A stretch of DNA of 64,000 bases from positions 1 through 64,000 of the forward strand of contig JAEPRB010000224.1 in NCBI GenBank assembly GCA_016758965.1. The letters run 5' to 3'. The stretch comes from Circinella minor. Lineage: Eukaryota; Mucoromycota; Mucoromycetes; Mucorales; Lichtheimiaceae. How positions within the stretch are numbered: position 1 is the first letter of the stretch; each line of letters starts with the position of its first letter. The notes under the pieces were generated by a model. It saw only the letters and a list, made by a program, of their open reading frames with translations, was not told the DNA's origin and made no database searches. The translations under genes and the position numbers were made by a program. Positions 1-10,428 of this stretch are shown one piece after another.

Positions 1-127
1 TAATACTCTTGGATTACTTGATTAAAATAGCTTTATCAGTGCGATTTTTTTTTTGTCTGACAGTAAAGTGAAGAATAATCTTTATGGTTGCACAGATTTC
101 CCATTGGCATACCGCATTATCTGTGTA
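1..127 (+). repeat. Left terminal inverted repeat
   Basis: Exact reverse complement of 3491-3617. It begins TAATACTCTTGG and ends with CTGTGTA. It may continue left of the window. Confidence 0.93.
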
Positions 128-2408
128 TCTTACTGAGTCGTTAATTGTTTAGCGGCAATAAATCTTATAACAATTAAGGGTCCAATCATTTGATATTTCG
201 ATAATTGCTTTTTTTTATCAATATAACAATTATTATATTTTCATGTTATCATAGAGTTAAGCATTATTCGAACCATTTCAGGAAGCAGTTACATAGTTAT
301 AATAGATATAGGATAATACATATAAAGCAACAGCATAATCAGAATGATATCGCTCTTGTTTGGAGTACTGTTAATAGACATATAGCTAAAACATCACCGT
401 GTTAGTTAAATTATAAGAAATATCCATACGTAGGTGCTTTTATGAATAATTAATTTCTGTAATAAAGTAAATAAGATAAAATATATCTAACAATATCTAG
501 TAACACCGTACGTACCTTTGTTTAAAATGGTTTCGAATTTTCTGATCGACAAATGAACACTGCTCATCAATTCTTAAAAGAGCACTTACTGGCAAATGGT
601 TCACTAAAACTAAAGCAAAAGCTTTCCAAACATACATTTATTTTACAACCTGCTCCTCCTGTAAATCTGGATCAACAATCAAGAATATACTACTATTTGA
701 TATTGATATAGTTACTAGCATCATTACTATAAAAGTGCGTACCGAATTTTCTGATTACTTTTATGTCCATCATGTACTTAATCCACGATCAGTCAAATGT
801 AATTCGAACTACTCTACCAACAATTATATGCGCATTAAATCATTATTATACAATATTTTCCATTTTTGTTGATTAGTGTTGCAGTTTTTAATGTCCTGAA
901 TTAATAGGATTTGTTCCCAAAACCACCGTATAAGTTAAAGTTGGGTAATGGAGATTATCAATTACATTCGAAGAAAGATAGTCTGACTATAATAACGGAT
1001 TCTATTTTTATACAATTGGAACTCTATTGAACATTAAAATGAACGATGTAATCTTTGCCAACCGAGTATTGTGAACGCCACAAAACGTACTTTGCAGACC
1101 AGACAGGACTACGCTTAATATATGTATGTTACAAGTTATCAACTATCAATAAGATATGATCAGCGCACATAGATACTCTTGAAATCAATGAATCACACGT
1201 TGATTGAGCTCCTTTTTTAATCGGCGTCTGTGGGGGTGTTGTAACTCTGACATTTGTTTTTCAAAGTAAAATATTTTGCCACTTATCACTAAAAACGCTA
1301 TTGTTGTTTGTGTATACTTTGTGAGCCAATGCTACTTTTGTAATCAAAAATTACCAACCCCGTTCTCAAAAGAAATTCGGCGCATATCATGTGTATGGGT
1401 AGCCAAAAAAGAAAAGAAGATATAGTAGCAACACTCTGCCCTCGTACAAACTGGGAATATATTAATTTTCAATAACAAACAAAACCTTCCAGATGATTGT
1501 AACAAACAACAAAAATATAAATGTGTTGCGAACACTCTGTCTTCAGAAAACTAACTTTTAATAACAAACAACAAAAATATTCATTTATGATTTTATTATT
1601 TTTTTGATGCTACTTCTCGGCAAATACACCTCTTCTACCAGGGCAGATGCCTAAATGACAATTTGAGCACTGCGGTCATTTCTTCTTTGTCTTGAGAAGG
1701 TTGTTGGTGTGGTGATGATGATGATGAAGAATAATTTATACTTTAAACATGGAATAGAGGGGGGTTGCGAAAAAATAGTGAGAATGATTCCATCATGTTT
1801 AGTAAAAGGATTGTTGGATGATAAGATGGAGAAAAGTTGAACTAGGAGTACGATGATATGGAGTAGAAAAAATATTTCTTTTTAATGCCAATGGTCGTTG
1901 TGGTGATGATGGGTATGATGATGAATTATTATTAGCTTGTTAGTTGTTACGGGTAAGAGGAGGTAGTGTTTGAGCCTCAGAAGCAACTAATTTTGTGTTA
2001 TGCGAACTACATGTATTATCTTTGAAGGCATTTTCTCAAATTTTAATTGTCATTTCTAGTGTATTTTTTTGAACAGAATATTATTGAACTTGGCAATTAT
2101 TATTCCAAGTACTGTATTATCGTCGACATCAGGTGTTTCAATCAATAAATTGGTATCCATCAGTGTAGTAATATTTTTGACAGGTAATACCATATGTAGT
2201 GACAAATAAAATAATAATAAAGGAAATGTATGCGATTGTGTCAAAAAAAAAAAAGTAAAAGAAGTTCTTGTCCTGCATAACAAACAATACACGCAGCATT
2301 CCAAAAAAAGAAACTAGAATGTAAACTCAACACTTTAACTTCTTTCCGTACTTTAACTTAAGCTAATGATTGGCTACAAAGTCTATTTCCGCACTTTAAC
2401 TTTTAATT

Positions 2409-2455
2409 CTATTCGCCAGGTCTCCCATACCCATCATAGTAGGGCCCGAAATTCA
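2409..2455 (-). other. 5S-rRNA-like relic (weak)
   Basis: Read on the minus strand, this stretch contains ATGGGAGACC followed by TGG and GAATA, with GGGCC upstream. That is the order found in the 3' half and internal control region of eukaryotic 5S rRNA. The 5' half is not recognisable, so it is not a functional 5S gene. It could be a 5S-derived repeat fragment inside the element, or chance. Confidence 0.25.
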
Positions 2456-3490
2456 GGGGATATATGCAAAATACTGCATAACCAAAAGAATGAGAAACAT
2501 TGGCAAAACATTTACTTCATCAAGAATCAATGGATATGAAGCAGCGGGAGATCACAAAATTGGACGACACTCTTGGTTTAAATCAGAAAGAACGTGATCA
2601 TTTCTGTTGGAGCTATAGATATGATTATGATTGCAACTCAGTAGCATTGGACGAATACTATTCTTTGTTTATCATTTTCAACATGGAACAAGAAAACTGT
2701 TGGCTGAAGAAACTAAAAGGTTAATTTGAAGGAATTATTGCTGGGACGGAAAGCAGTTTCTATAAATAACGCAAGCTATCAAGTCAGTACAAGCACCTGA
2801 AAGCAGAAAGCTCAAAGCATGGTTCGAATGTTTCACCAACCTCGCAAACTATCAGCATGTCAAATATGCAGCGATAATTAACAACATTAGCAGTCATTAA
2901 AGTAAAAAATGGTTAACGTAATCAGCTTATATTCTACATAGGTCGGTAATATGAAGATTGAGAACAGCTTATCATTACCAATATATCCAGCAAAGTCTAA
3001 TTTTCGGAAAAGGCTAACGGTTACTGTACTACGTAAAGATATGAATCAATGACAATATCATAAACTTAGAGATAATGCAGATGGAACATCTAGATAGTGA
3101 AAAGCTTTTGGAGCCTATGCACGGCAACGAATAAGGAAAAGTGGTCGCTTATGGCCAAAAACAATGTACTCAAAAGACAAAAACTCTTTTCATTTTGACC
3201 CTATTTTTACCATCACTTCATTTTTCTGTATTCTTCTTATCATCATTATAGCCTAAATGTTTAATCTTTCCATCTACATACCGTACTTGATTTCTTTTTG
3301 TTTTTGTCCTTACCGTTCATTTTTACATTTCCATCATACTATTTTTTTACATTACCCAAATCCATACCAACACTTTTCTTACGAAATAAACTTACAGACG
3401 TATATAATTAACTTGTTGTTTTATATAGTTTTGGCTTTGAACATTACACTATATGACACATGGAAAGTATTAAGTTATCAAAAGAAAAAT

Positions 3491-3617
3491 TACACAGATA
3501 ATGCGGTATGCCAATGGGAAATCTGTGCAACCATAAAGATTATTCTTCACTTTACTGTCAGACAAAAAAAAAATCGCACTGATAAAGCTATTTTAATCAA
3601 GTAATCCAAGAGTATTA
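3491..3617 (-). repeat. Right terminal inverted repeat
   Basis: Exact reverse complement of 1-127, reading outward into CCAAGAGTATTA at 3606-3617. The bases just outside are TCCC followed by a T run. Confidence 0.93.
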
Positions 3618-3766
3618 TCCCTTTTTTTTTTGTGGGTAATATTCAAACATGCTGGGACTACTTAATCAGCAGTAAAAATAAATATATTTTTATATTATTT
3701 ATTTTAGGAGACTGGCTTCAAGAGTGTAGAACTAAGTCTGTTTAGTAAAATGAAATCGTACTATTA

Positions 3767-3900
3767 ATGCCACAAGGCGATAAGCTACGACTAGCACTGT
3801 ACCATTATGTTGGTCGAAAATCCCGCGAGAGAAAAATCGCACAGGATGGCACTACTTTTGGGTGCCGCAGTATTAAGGCGATAGGTGGCCCAGCTACTAT
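3767..3900 (+). pseudogene. Short coding-like relic, possible transposase fragment
   Basis: An ATG at 3767 opens about 44 codons of balanced, basic, protein-like composition (early residues MPQGDKLRLALYHYVGRKS), unlike the low-complexity frames around it. It then runs into a T-rich tract. The phrase AAGGCGATAA near its start recurs near 4142, so this sequence seems to have been duplicated locally. I do not recognise the family; an exon remnant of a transposon gene is an inference from the context. Confidence 0.25.
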
Positions 3901-4241
3901 TTTTTTTTTTTATATATTTCTTCTACATTTTATCGTTTAATTTCCATCTTCCCAACAAACCATGTTAGGCTAAACAAGTTAGTTCTGATCTCTCTTTATT
4001 TTTAATCCATTCGCTTTTTTCTTAATGTGTCAAATGCTTACTTATTTATTATTCTTTTTACTTTACCTCTCTTTTTCTCCCGCTTTTTTTTTTTAGTGAA
4101 ACACATCTTGATCCAAAACAAGCAGGCTGAATCTATTTCCAAGGCGATAAACTAAAGGAAGTATGACAAGGGAGCTATCCATGAATCTTCAATAGATTCT
4201 ATTGTCTTTCTGTTGGGAACCCTCTTGCCTGCACTCATTGA

Positions 4242-4575
4242 CTTGATCCCGCGCTCGTGCAAAACTTTATTGTTTTTGCCCTCTGCCTTGAACGCCAGCC
4301 GCAACTGCTTGTTGAATAATTACCGTTCATACTTGTTATGGCTAGGTAATCCGAGTGGTTCAGACGGATCATATCTTGTAAAAGAGGTTGAAGATGTCAG
4401 TTATAATGGTTCTGATTTCATGAAGTCTTGATCCGCGCTCGTGTAGAAACCGTTCTGGTTTTTACCCTCTGCCTTTTACGCCAGCCGCACTGCTTGTGGA
4501 ACAATTATTTTTCATACTTTGTATGGTGATAATCCGAGTAGATTATATGGATCAGATCTTGAAAAAGAAAGTCTT
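4242..4575. repeat. Diverged tandem duplication, unit about 185 bp
   Basis: Two copies start with CTTGATC(C)CGCGCTCGTG at 4242 and 4427. They share CCCTCTGCC, CGCCAGCCGCA, CTGCTTGT and AATCCGAGT in the same order. Read on the minus strand, copy 1 has an open protein-like frame and copy 2 is interrupted by a stop and frameshifts in the matching segment. This fits an old coding repeat that has decayed. Confidence 0.6.
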
Positions 4576-5278
4576 TATGGAACTTAATAGTTTGTAATAG
4601 TTTCTGGGGTAACATTTGTGTATAGCTCCTCAATACGTGTTATTTTATGTCGCTGTGTGATTTATTTTGTTGTATTTAGAGCAGTAACGTGCTTCTTTTA
4701 TATTATTTACCATTTGTTAGGAGCAATAGTATATGATCGCAGATCATCGGAGTATGACAAGATATAAAAGGTGACAAGGTCAAGCGCACAAATGAATTTA
4801 TCACACAAGAGTCTCTGTTACACTTATCCACTGCACCTGTTACTCGTCCAGCACATTCTACAAGTACGAGTACCCAAGTCATACATAACTTGATTCTATT
4901 TACCGGCACCACATTTACAAAGCTTCTTTCTCTTATTCATGCTACCATTAATTTTACGTATTGTAATTCTTTATCATGTTTTACTCAAAAACAAGATCTC
5001 CTAATAATTATCATATATATTATATTATATACAAGTTGTTTTAAAATAAACTATACAGTATAATAAAATTGTTTGAAAATAACGTAAAAAGTCATAAACT
5101 TAAACATATCGTTTATTATTGTTAAAAAATATTGTACATAGTCATAATATAAGCTGGTCAACTTGGGTAACTTGAAATTGGGTGTCTATCAAATGTCGAT
5201 TATGTATAATGTTTCTGGAGTACGTATGCATATGATATTTGTGAAGATAAAAATAAGGCAAGATAATTGTTACTATAA

Positions 5279-7195
5279 TCAGGGCTCACCATCGGATTCT
5301 TCTATGTTTGAGTGTTCTGTGTCATAATCCAACATTAGTGTTACTTTTCGTTTACTACAAGGGGGAGTGAAAAGCACATTCGGCGATTTTTCAAAGATTC
5401 CATCATCTTCCAAACGAAACAATGAATCAGGATCCTGTTCACCATCATTGTCACTATCACTTTCATCACCTTCGTCCAGTTTTGTTGTAATGATGCGTTC
5501 GACCGATTCTTGCCCTTTACAACGCTCCAATGAACTTTCAATAATGTTTACAAGTCGTTGATTATGATGTTTCCAAATATACAAGCCATCGAGCTTATCA
5601 TAGAAGGTAACCAATTCATTTAATGTACTTGGGATGCCTAATGTATGAGTTTCCTTTGCTACATATGCATCATCAAATTTTGAAACATAAAATAAATAAC
5701 CAGCATTGCCTATAAATTATAACAAATGAAATTACTAATAATAATAAGTAAAGGGCCGGAATGAATTACGTAATAAATAAATAAATGATCACACCTCTCC
5801 AATCCATAGCCAATGTGAATATGTATTTTTGATCATCTTTTGGTACATTAATTTGATCCAAACTTGTGATCACCGCCTTGTTCATACGGACATTTTTAGA
5901 TTGTTGCTTTGATGGGACTCAATCAGTGCAATCACTTTTTTTCCATTCATTCGTAGATAATTGGAAGACTTTTCCTGCAACAATCAAATCAATCTTACGT
6001 CCATATGACTCGACTTTGTCATTATTTTTGAAAATACCAAAGCGTTTGTTGTTCTTAATAATTTCTTTTGACGCTTGACATACTTGTTCACCACTGTAAT
6101 ATGTAATAAATAACAGTAAAGAATAGAATTTCAATATCAGAATATCATAATAGATAATGACAATTATACAACAACAGATAAAAACTTGCTACTTACTCGA
6201 CTAATTGAAGAGATATATCACGGAGGTTGACATCAAGGAGTTGTACCACACGTCTGTATAAAAGGTATTTTCCCCTGGAATGAGTACTTTAACTTTTGAT
6301 TCTGTCTCAGGTAAATTCATAATGATAGCCGAAATAACATCAAGAACTTGAAGGGATTCGTCGTCGATTTGTTCTGGCGACTGACGTAACTCCAGTTTCT
6401 TTTTCGCAATGCCGATGTCAAGTAATCCTTTTTGCAAGACACCATTTTCGTCTCAACCATTCTTTTATTTTTCGAAAAAAAAAAATAGATTACTTAATCT
6501 AACAATCCATTTATACCCAATATCCATGCAGGATGATACAAAATACATGGATAAATTATTTATTACTTACCTTGATAATATTCTCAAACATAGCTCTGCA
6601 TTCTGATGGTAAACCACGTGGTAATAAAACATAATGGTCAATGATTTCTTTTAAAAGGTCTGTTTCTTTAAATTCTTGCTTCAATAATTTCCAAGAGTCT
6701 TTAGAACAAGTGTCTATGATATGTGATGCAGTTGTTCTATGTAAAAAAAATCATAAAAAGAAATTTTAGAAGTAAGTACGGAATAGATATTACTTTTTCC
6801 AACCAAATAATTCATACTTTAAAGTCATGACATTGGATAAATCTGATAAATCGTTTGAAATTAATCTGGCATTGTAGTTATTCAGAGCGGCAGCAACTGA
6901 TGGTGGTTTATAGTTATTTGCATATGAGATTTCAAACAATGACAACGGGCCCTTTTTTCACTAATAAACAAATAGGAGTTATATTAGTTCAATGATGTTA
7001 TAACATATTCCCATTATCCTGATGTTTATTAGGTTTTATATACTTACTACGTACCACAAGATGGAAGCTTGAACTAAGATATGCATTAAAAGAAACCAAG
7101 TCGACGGGTTCACCAAGAAATGGTACTAAAAACAGGTCTCACTACTTTGCAGGTGACATGATTATTATTCTTGTACCTCGAAACAGATCATTCAT
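5279..7195 (-). pseudogene. Broken multi-exon gene of a lineage-expanded family of unknown function
   Basis: Reading the minus strand from an ATG at 7195, about seven exon-like blocks separated by short GT...AG introns encode MNDLFRGVPFLGEPVDLV, then a block with FNAYLSSS and YELFGWKK, then RGLPSECRAMFENIIK, LLDIGIAKKKLELRQ, YGRKIDLIVAGK, LSTNEWKK and MDWRGNAGYLFY, with an acidic tail ending ESDGEP at 5279. The motif order (G-R-K-x-D-L-I, then S-x-N-E-W-K-K, then a run of conserved DxLDGLY-type residues) matches, from memory, a large uncharacterised family in Mucorales genomes. There is an in-frame TGA after KKSDCTD with no splice site near it, and another TGA plus an apparent frame slip around the GLLDIG exon. 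I therefore call it a pseudogene. Function is unknown; the high copy number of the family suggests, but does not prove, a mobile origin. Confidence 0.6.
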
Positions 7196-9462
7196 ATCAT
7201 CATCTTCATAACCAGTATCAACAGCACTAGTAGTACTTGGGCCGCTTTCAGCATTATAATAATTATTATCACTACTAGTGAAGAATGTAAAAGGCCTTCA
7301 ATAGAAAACATCTCCTGCTTGAAATGAAGAGAGAAGATACTGAAATCCATTTAAAAAACTTGAAAGATAGTTTAAAGGTTTCTAATAGCTATTTAACGGC
7401 CATTTAAATTGTTAGAATGGATTTTTCTATTTTCCCACCATCCAAAATGGGTGAATCATTGTATTTTTTGATATAACCAAATGTGCTTCATTATATTACC
7501 TAGATAACTGTTGCAATATCAGTGAACCTGTTCTAGAGTTTCCGGTAGTAATATGATCCTAAACTGGTAGTGTTCTTGTTTTTACACAGATGTTTGATTT
7601 TTATAATAATTATTTGTCAAAATACATTTTTTGATATGAAAAAGAAAAAAGAGAGTAATCTTTAAATGATCTTTTCGTTTAATTAGCTCACCTTGTCATT
7701 TGTTGATCATGACATTCCTTATTATTTATTATAGAGGTACAGTCATCTTTTGCAAGTATAATAGCTTTAATTGTTTGTTAGTACATACCTTCATATCTAT
7801 TTTCTATTTTTTAGCTGCCACCAAACTTTGTGTTTATACCTTGATTGTTCAACATGCCATTTGACAAGTTAATCATGTTATTTTCCTCGATCTGTGATGC
7901 CTTTCTGAATTGAAACTGTTTGTATACAGGACTACAATTTATCATTTTTTTTTATTGTAAAGGTAGAGAGAAAGAAAATAATCTTTGACTGCGCATTTGG
8001 GCGTTTTTACTTGCCCTGGCTTCGGACTTTCTTCTTTGCATGAATAAGGGAGCTTTTCCACAACATTTCAGAACCAAGACAAAACAAGACAAAACCATTA
8101 TTTTTCCAAAAAATCTTTGTATTTGGATAATAATTATAATAGAAATGATTATTCTTTCAATGATGAAGAAAATAGCACTACTTTGTTTATTTGTAGAAAG
8201 TTTAAAAAAATGAAGAAACTCGTCCTTTTTGTTTTTTGCACAACAGTAGCACACAGACTTCTCAATTTTGGCAACCGTAGAAGTTCTTCCATGGTCTGGA
8301 GTGTAAATAGATGTAATTAATATATTGTTATTGCATGCAAAATATTGCACTTATTATTAACACCTATCATATATAAAAGTGCCATGCATTTTAAGAGATG
8401 TATATTCCTGAATATAGCCAACAAAAATTCGACATTCCACCTTTTTGTTGAAAATCCTGTTATATCCATTGTCCTAACCAGTTTGTTCACCACAATCGTT
8501 GTCAGGGTATGAATCCGAATTTCGTTAAGTTATAAAGTTATAATATCTAGAAATATGTCTTATCCTACATCCTATCCTCCTACTCCCAATTTAGAAGAAT
8601 AATTCTACTGGCTCAAAAAAGCGAAGATGAGTAAGTATGAGATGTATGAGGAAAACTGTAATTGAATTCAATATTATTCTCATTATAGGCGTTTGATGGG
8701 ATAAATTGAATAAATAAAAAAAATTAAACATTAAGAATAAACAAAGTTGTTAAACATGGAACCAAAGGTGGCTCTGTTTTGAGTGGATCATGGACTCACA
8801 TCATTAAGTCTATTTTTTAAGTAACTGTTAAAAAATAGCAGTTATCTATCATACTTTTTTGTTTTTATAAATAACTTGTGCGTGTAATGAAGAAATATAT
8901 TATAGTAAAAATTTCAATTACAATGAGAAAAAACATCGTCTCAAGGATACGAATGAAAATTTTGTTTCCAAGGCAACTTATGCTTGGCTGCCTACATTTT
9001 TAAAATTCAAACCGGCTAAATTATTTTTCCAAAATCACTAAAAAAAAAAGGGTTGTACAAATTCGTCATAAAATTTTTTTTATTTTTTTTTTATTTTTGT
9101 TGTTGAGCCTATAATGTATAAAAGGCCGGTTTCTTCCAATCAAGAAGCAGAAGAAGCTTCAAAATCCATCCAACCACATCGTTTTGTTCCAACAACTCTT
9201 TTCGAGCCAATAAGGTTGTATCCTGAGTACCCCGCGAATATTTGGTAAAGTAACAAACCCCCAAACCCTTCTCAACCTTTTCAATAACTTAACACCCTCT
9301 TAAAACACTATCATAACCTTTTGATATAATATTATTTTAAAAACTATTATGATGAAGAAACATAACTTTTGGAATTCATTTTATTTATTTTGATTGTGTG
9401 TGATTTGTTTTGAAAAAATAAAAATCAAATAGTCATTTTTCAAGTTACAAAAAAATAAAAAT
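7196..9462. other. Intergenic region upstream of HAP2
   Basis: No supportable gene. Short opposed frames at 7952-8350 (minus) and 8117-8320 (plus) overlap each other and lack recognisable motifs. The HAP2 promoter elements lie at its right end. Confidence 0.5.
9117..9211 (+). promoter_or_regulatory. HAP2 promoter/leader: TATA box and two CCAAT boxes
   Basis: TATAAAAG lies at 9117-9124, about 340 bp before the HAP2 start codon. CCAAT boxes occur at 9136-9140 and 9207-9211. Because both CCAAT boxes are downstream of the TATA, they may be leader sequences rather than classical upstream activation sites. CCAAT is the motif bound by the NF-Y complex that this gene encodes a subunit of. Confidence 0.4.
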
Positions 9463-9708
9463 ATGAATTACGATAGCAACACAAGTAATAATAGTGGTAG
9501 TCGACTTGGTTCACAAGAACCTCCTGCTTCGTCTGTTCCAGGTACCATGGTAAAGTACTATTATTTTTTTTCGTCATTATAATTTCTTTTTTTAATAACT
9601 TGGTAAAATTGAATCTCACCAACTCAAAAAAAAATTAGACTGAAGAACAGCGGTCACCACTCGCGTACGATCCAAATCGCCATCTCAGTTATGCAGCTCA
9701 ATCAATGG

Positions 9709-9749
<41 letters not shown>

Positions 9750-10428
9750 TAGTATAGATCTTTTTAGGGAGGTGTTTACGTAAAAATTGACCACTGTGAA
9801 TATATGTATTTTTGTTTTTTTTTTAGCCTGCAGCCATGATTACGGCACAAGCTCAAGTTATGAATACTTCATTATATCGTGGACCTAATGGTGAAGTGAT
9901 TATGGCACCTACAGCTGCTGCAGCTGCTGCTCCTCAGCAACCAGAAGAAGAACCATTGTATGTCAACGCGAAGCAATATCATCGCATTTTGAAGCGAAGA
10001 GCAGCACGGTTTAAACTTGAAGAAATGAACCGAGTTGGTCGAGCTAGAAAACCTTATCTTCATGAAAGTCGACATCGTCATGCTATGAGACGTCCTAGGG
10101 GACCAGGTGGTCGTTTTTTGAGTAAGTATAATAATTTCATTGTTTTTATATATTCGGTTTCCTTTAAAAATATTAATACAAATTATTTATTATAGCTACT
10201 GCTGAAATTGCTGAATTGGAAAAGCAAGGAAAATTGGTTAATGGGGAATTTGTCAATAAGGATGATAATAAAGATGGTCAACAACAACAAAAGCAACATG
10301 ATGGTTCACCTCAATCAGATCAACATCAACAAGAAAATAATAATAATGGATCCTCAGAACCATCAACCCAAGAACAAAAACAATCTCAATTACAACAACA
10401 ACAAGGCTATGTTAACCTTCAATCATAG
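9463..10428 (+). CDS. HAP2: CCAAT-binding factor subunit HAP2 / NF-YA
   Basis: Sequence-specific subunit of the heterotrimeric NF-Y/HAP complex, a nuclear transcription factor that binds CCAAT. Four exons: 9463-9549, 9639-9707, 9827-10121, 10196-10428; 227 residues with frame kept at every join. The diagnostic core is at residues 94-150: [20 protein letters not shown] is the subunit-association helix, followed by a linker and the DNA-binding segment [17 protein letters not shown], and GGRFL. The N terminus holds an Ala-rich patch and the C terminus is Gln/Asn-rich, a usual activation-type composition. The start was chosen because it is the first ATG before a clean GT donor and gives an in-frame exon 1. 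Intron 2 carries a long AT dinucleotide repeat. The family is unmistakable. Confidence 0.97.
9711..9747. repeat. AT dinucleotide microsatellite in HAP2 intron 2
   Basis: About 18 AT units directly after the intron donor. Confidence 0.95.

Larger units (their letters stand above)
1..3617. mobile_element. DNA-transposon-like element with 127-bp terminal inverted repeats
   Basis: The first 127 bases of the window are the exact reverse complement of 3491-3617, including a run of ten T/A, so 3.6 kb is enclosed by perfect terminal inverted repeats. Position i pairs with 3618-i; pairing fails at 128/3490. The left end coincides with the window edge, so the repeats may extend further out and target-site duplications cannot be checked. 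No intact transposase is visible inside. There are only short frames, such as 74 codons at 2500-2724, and internally repeated AT-rich sequence (the phrase CTTTAACTT recurs near 2330-2400). Long identical ends with a decayed interior suggest a non-autonomous or degenerate class II element with recently active or homogenised ends; that last point is inference. Confidence 0.75.
3618..5278. other. Gene-free accessory stretch with coding relics
   Basis: No intact gene is visible. A coding-like frame at 3767-3900 and a diverged tandem duplication at 4242-4575 suggest decayed mobile DNA; both are listed separately. From 4580 to 5278 I see only AT-rich sequence. Confidence 0.5.

Noticed and set aside
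4343..4380. tRNA A-box-like CCGAGTGGTTCAGACGG
   Set aside because: It resembles a Leu/Ser tRNA D-arm, but no B box (GGTTCGANTCC) or acceptor stem follows, and the second copy of the tandem repeat has lost the pattern.
7952..8350. 132-codon minus-strand frame
   Set aside because: No recognisable motif, repetitive Ile runs, overlapped by an opposite frame, and no splice-consistent neighbours.
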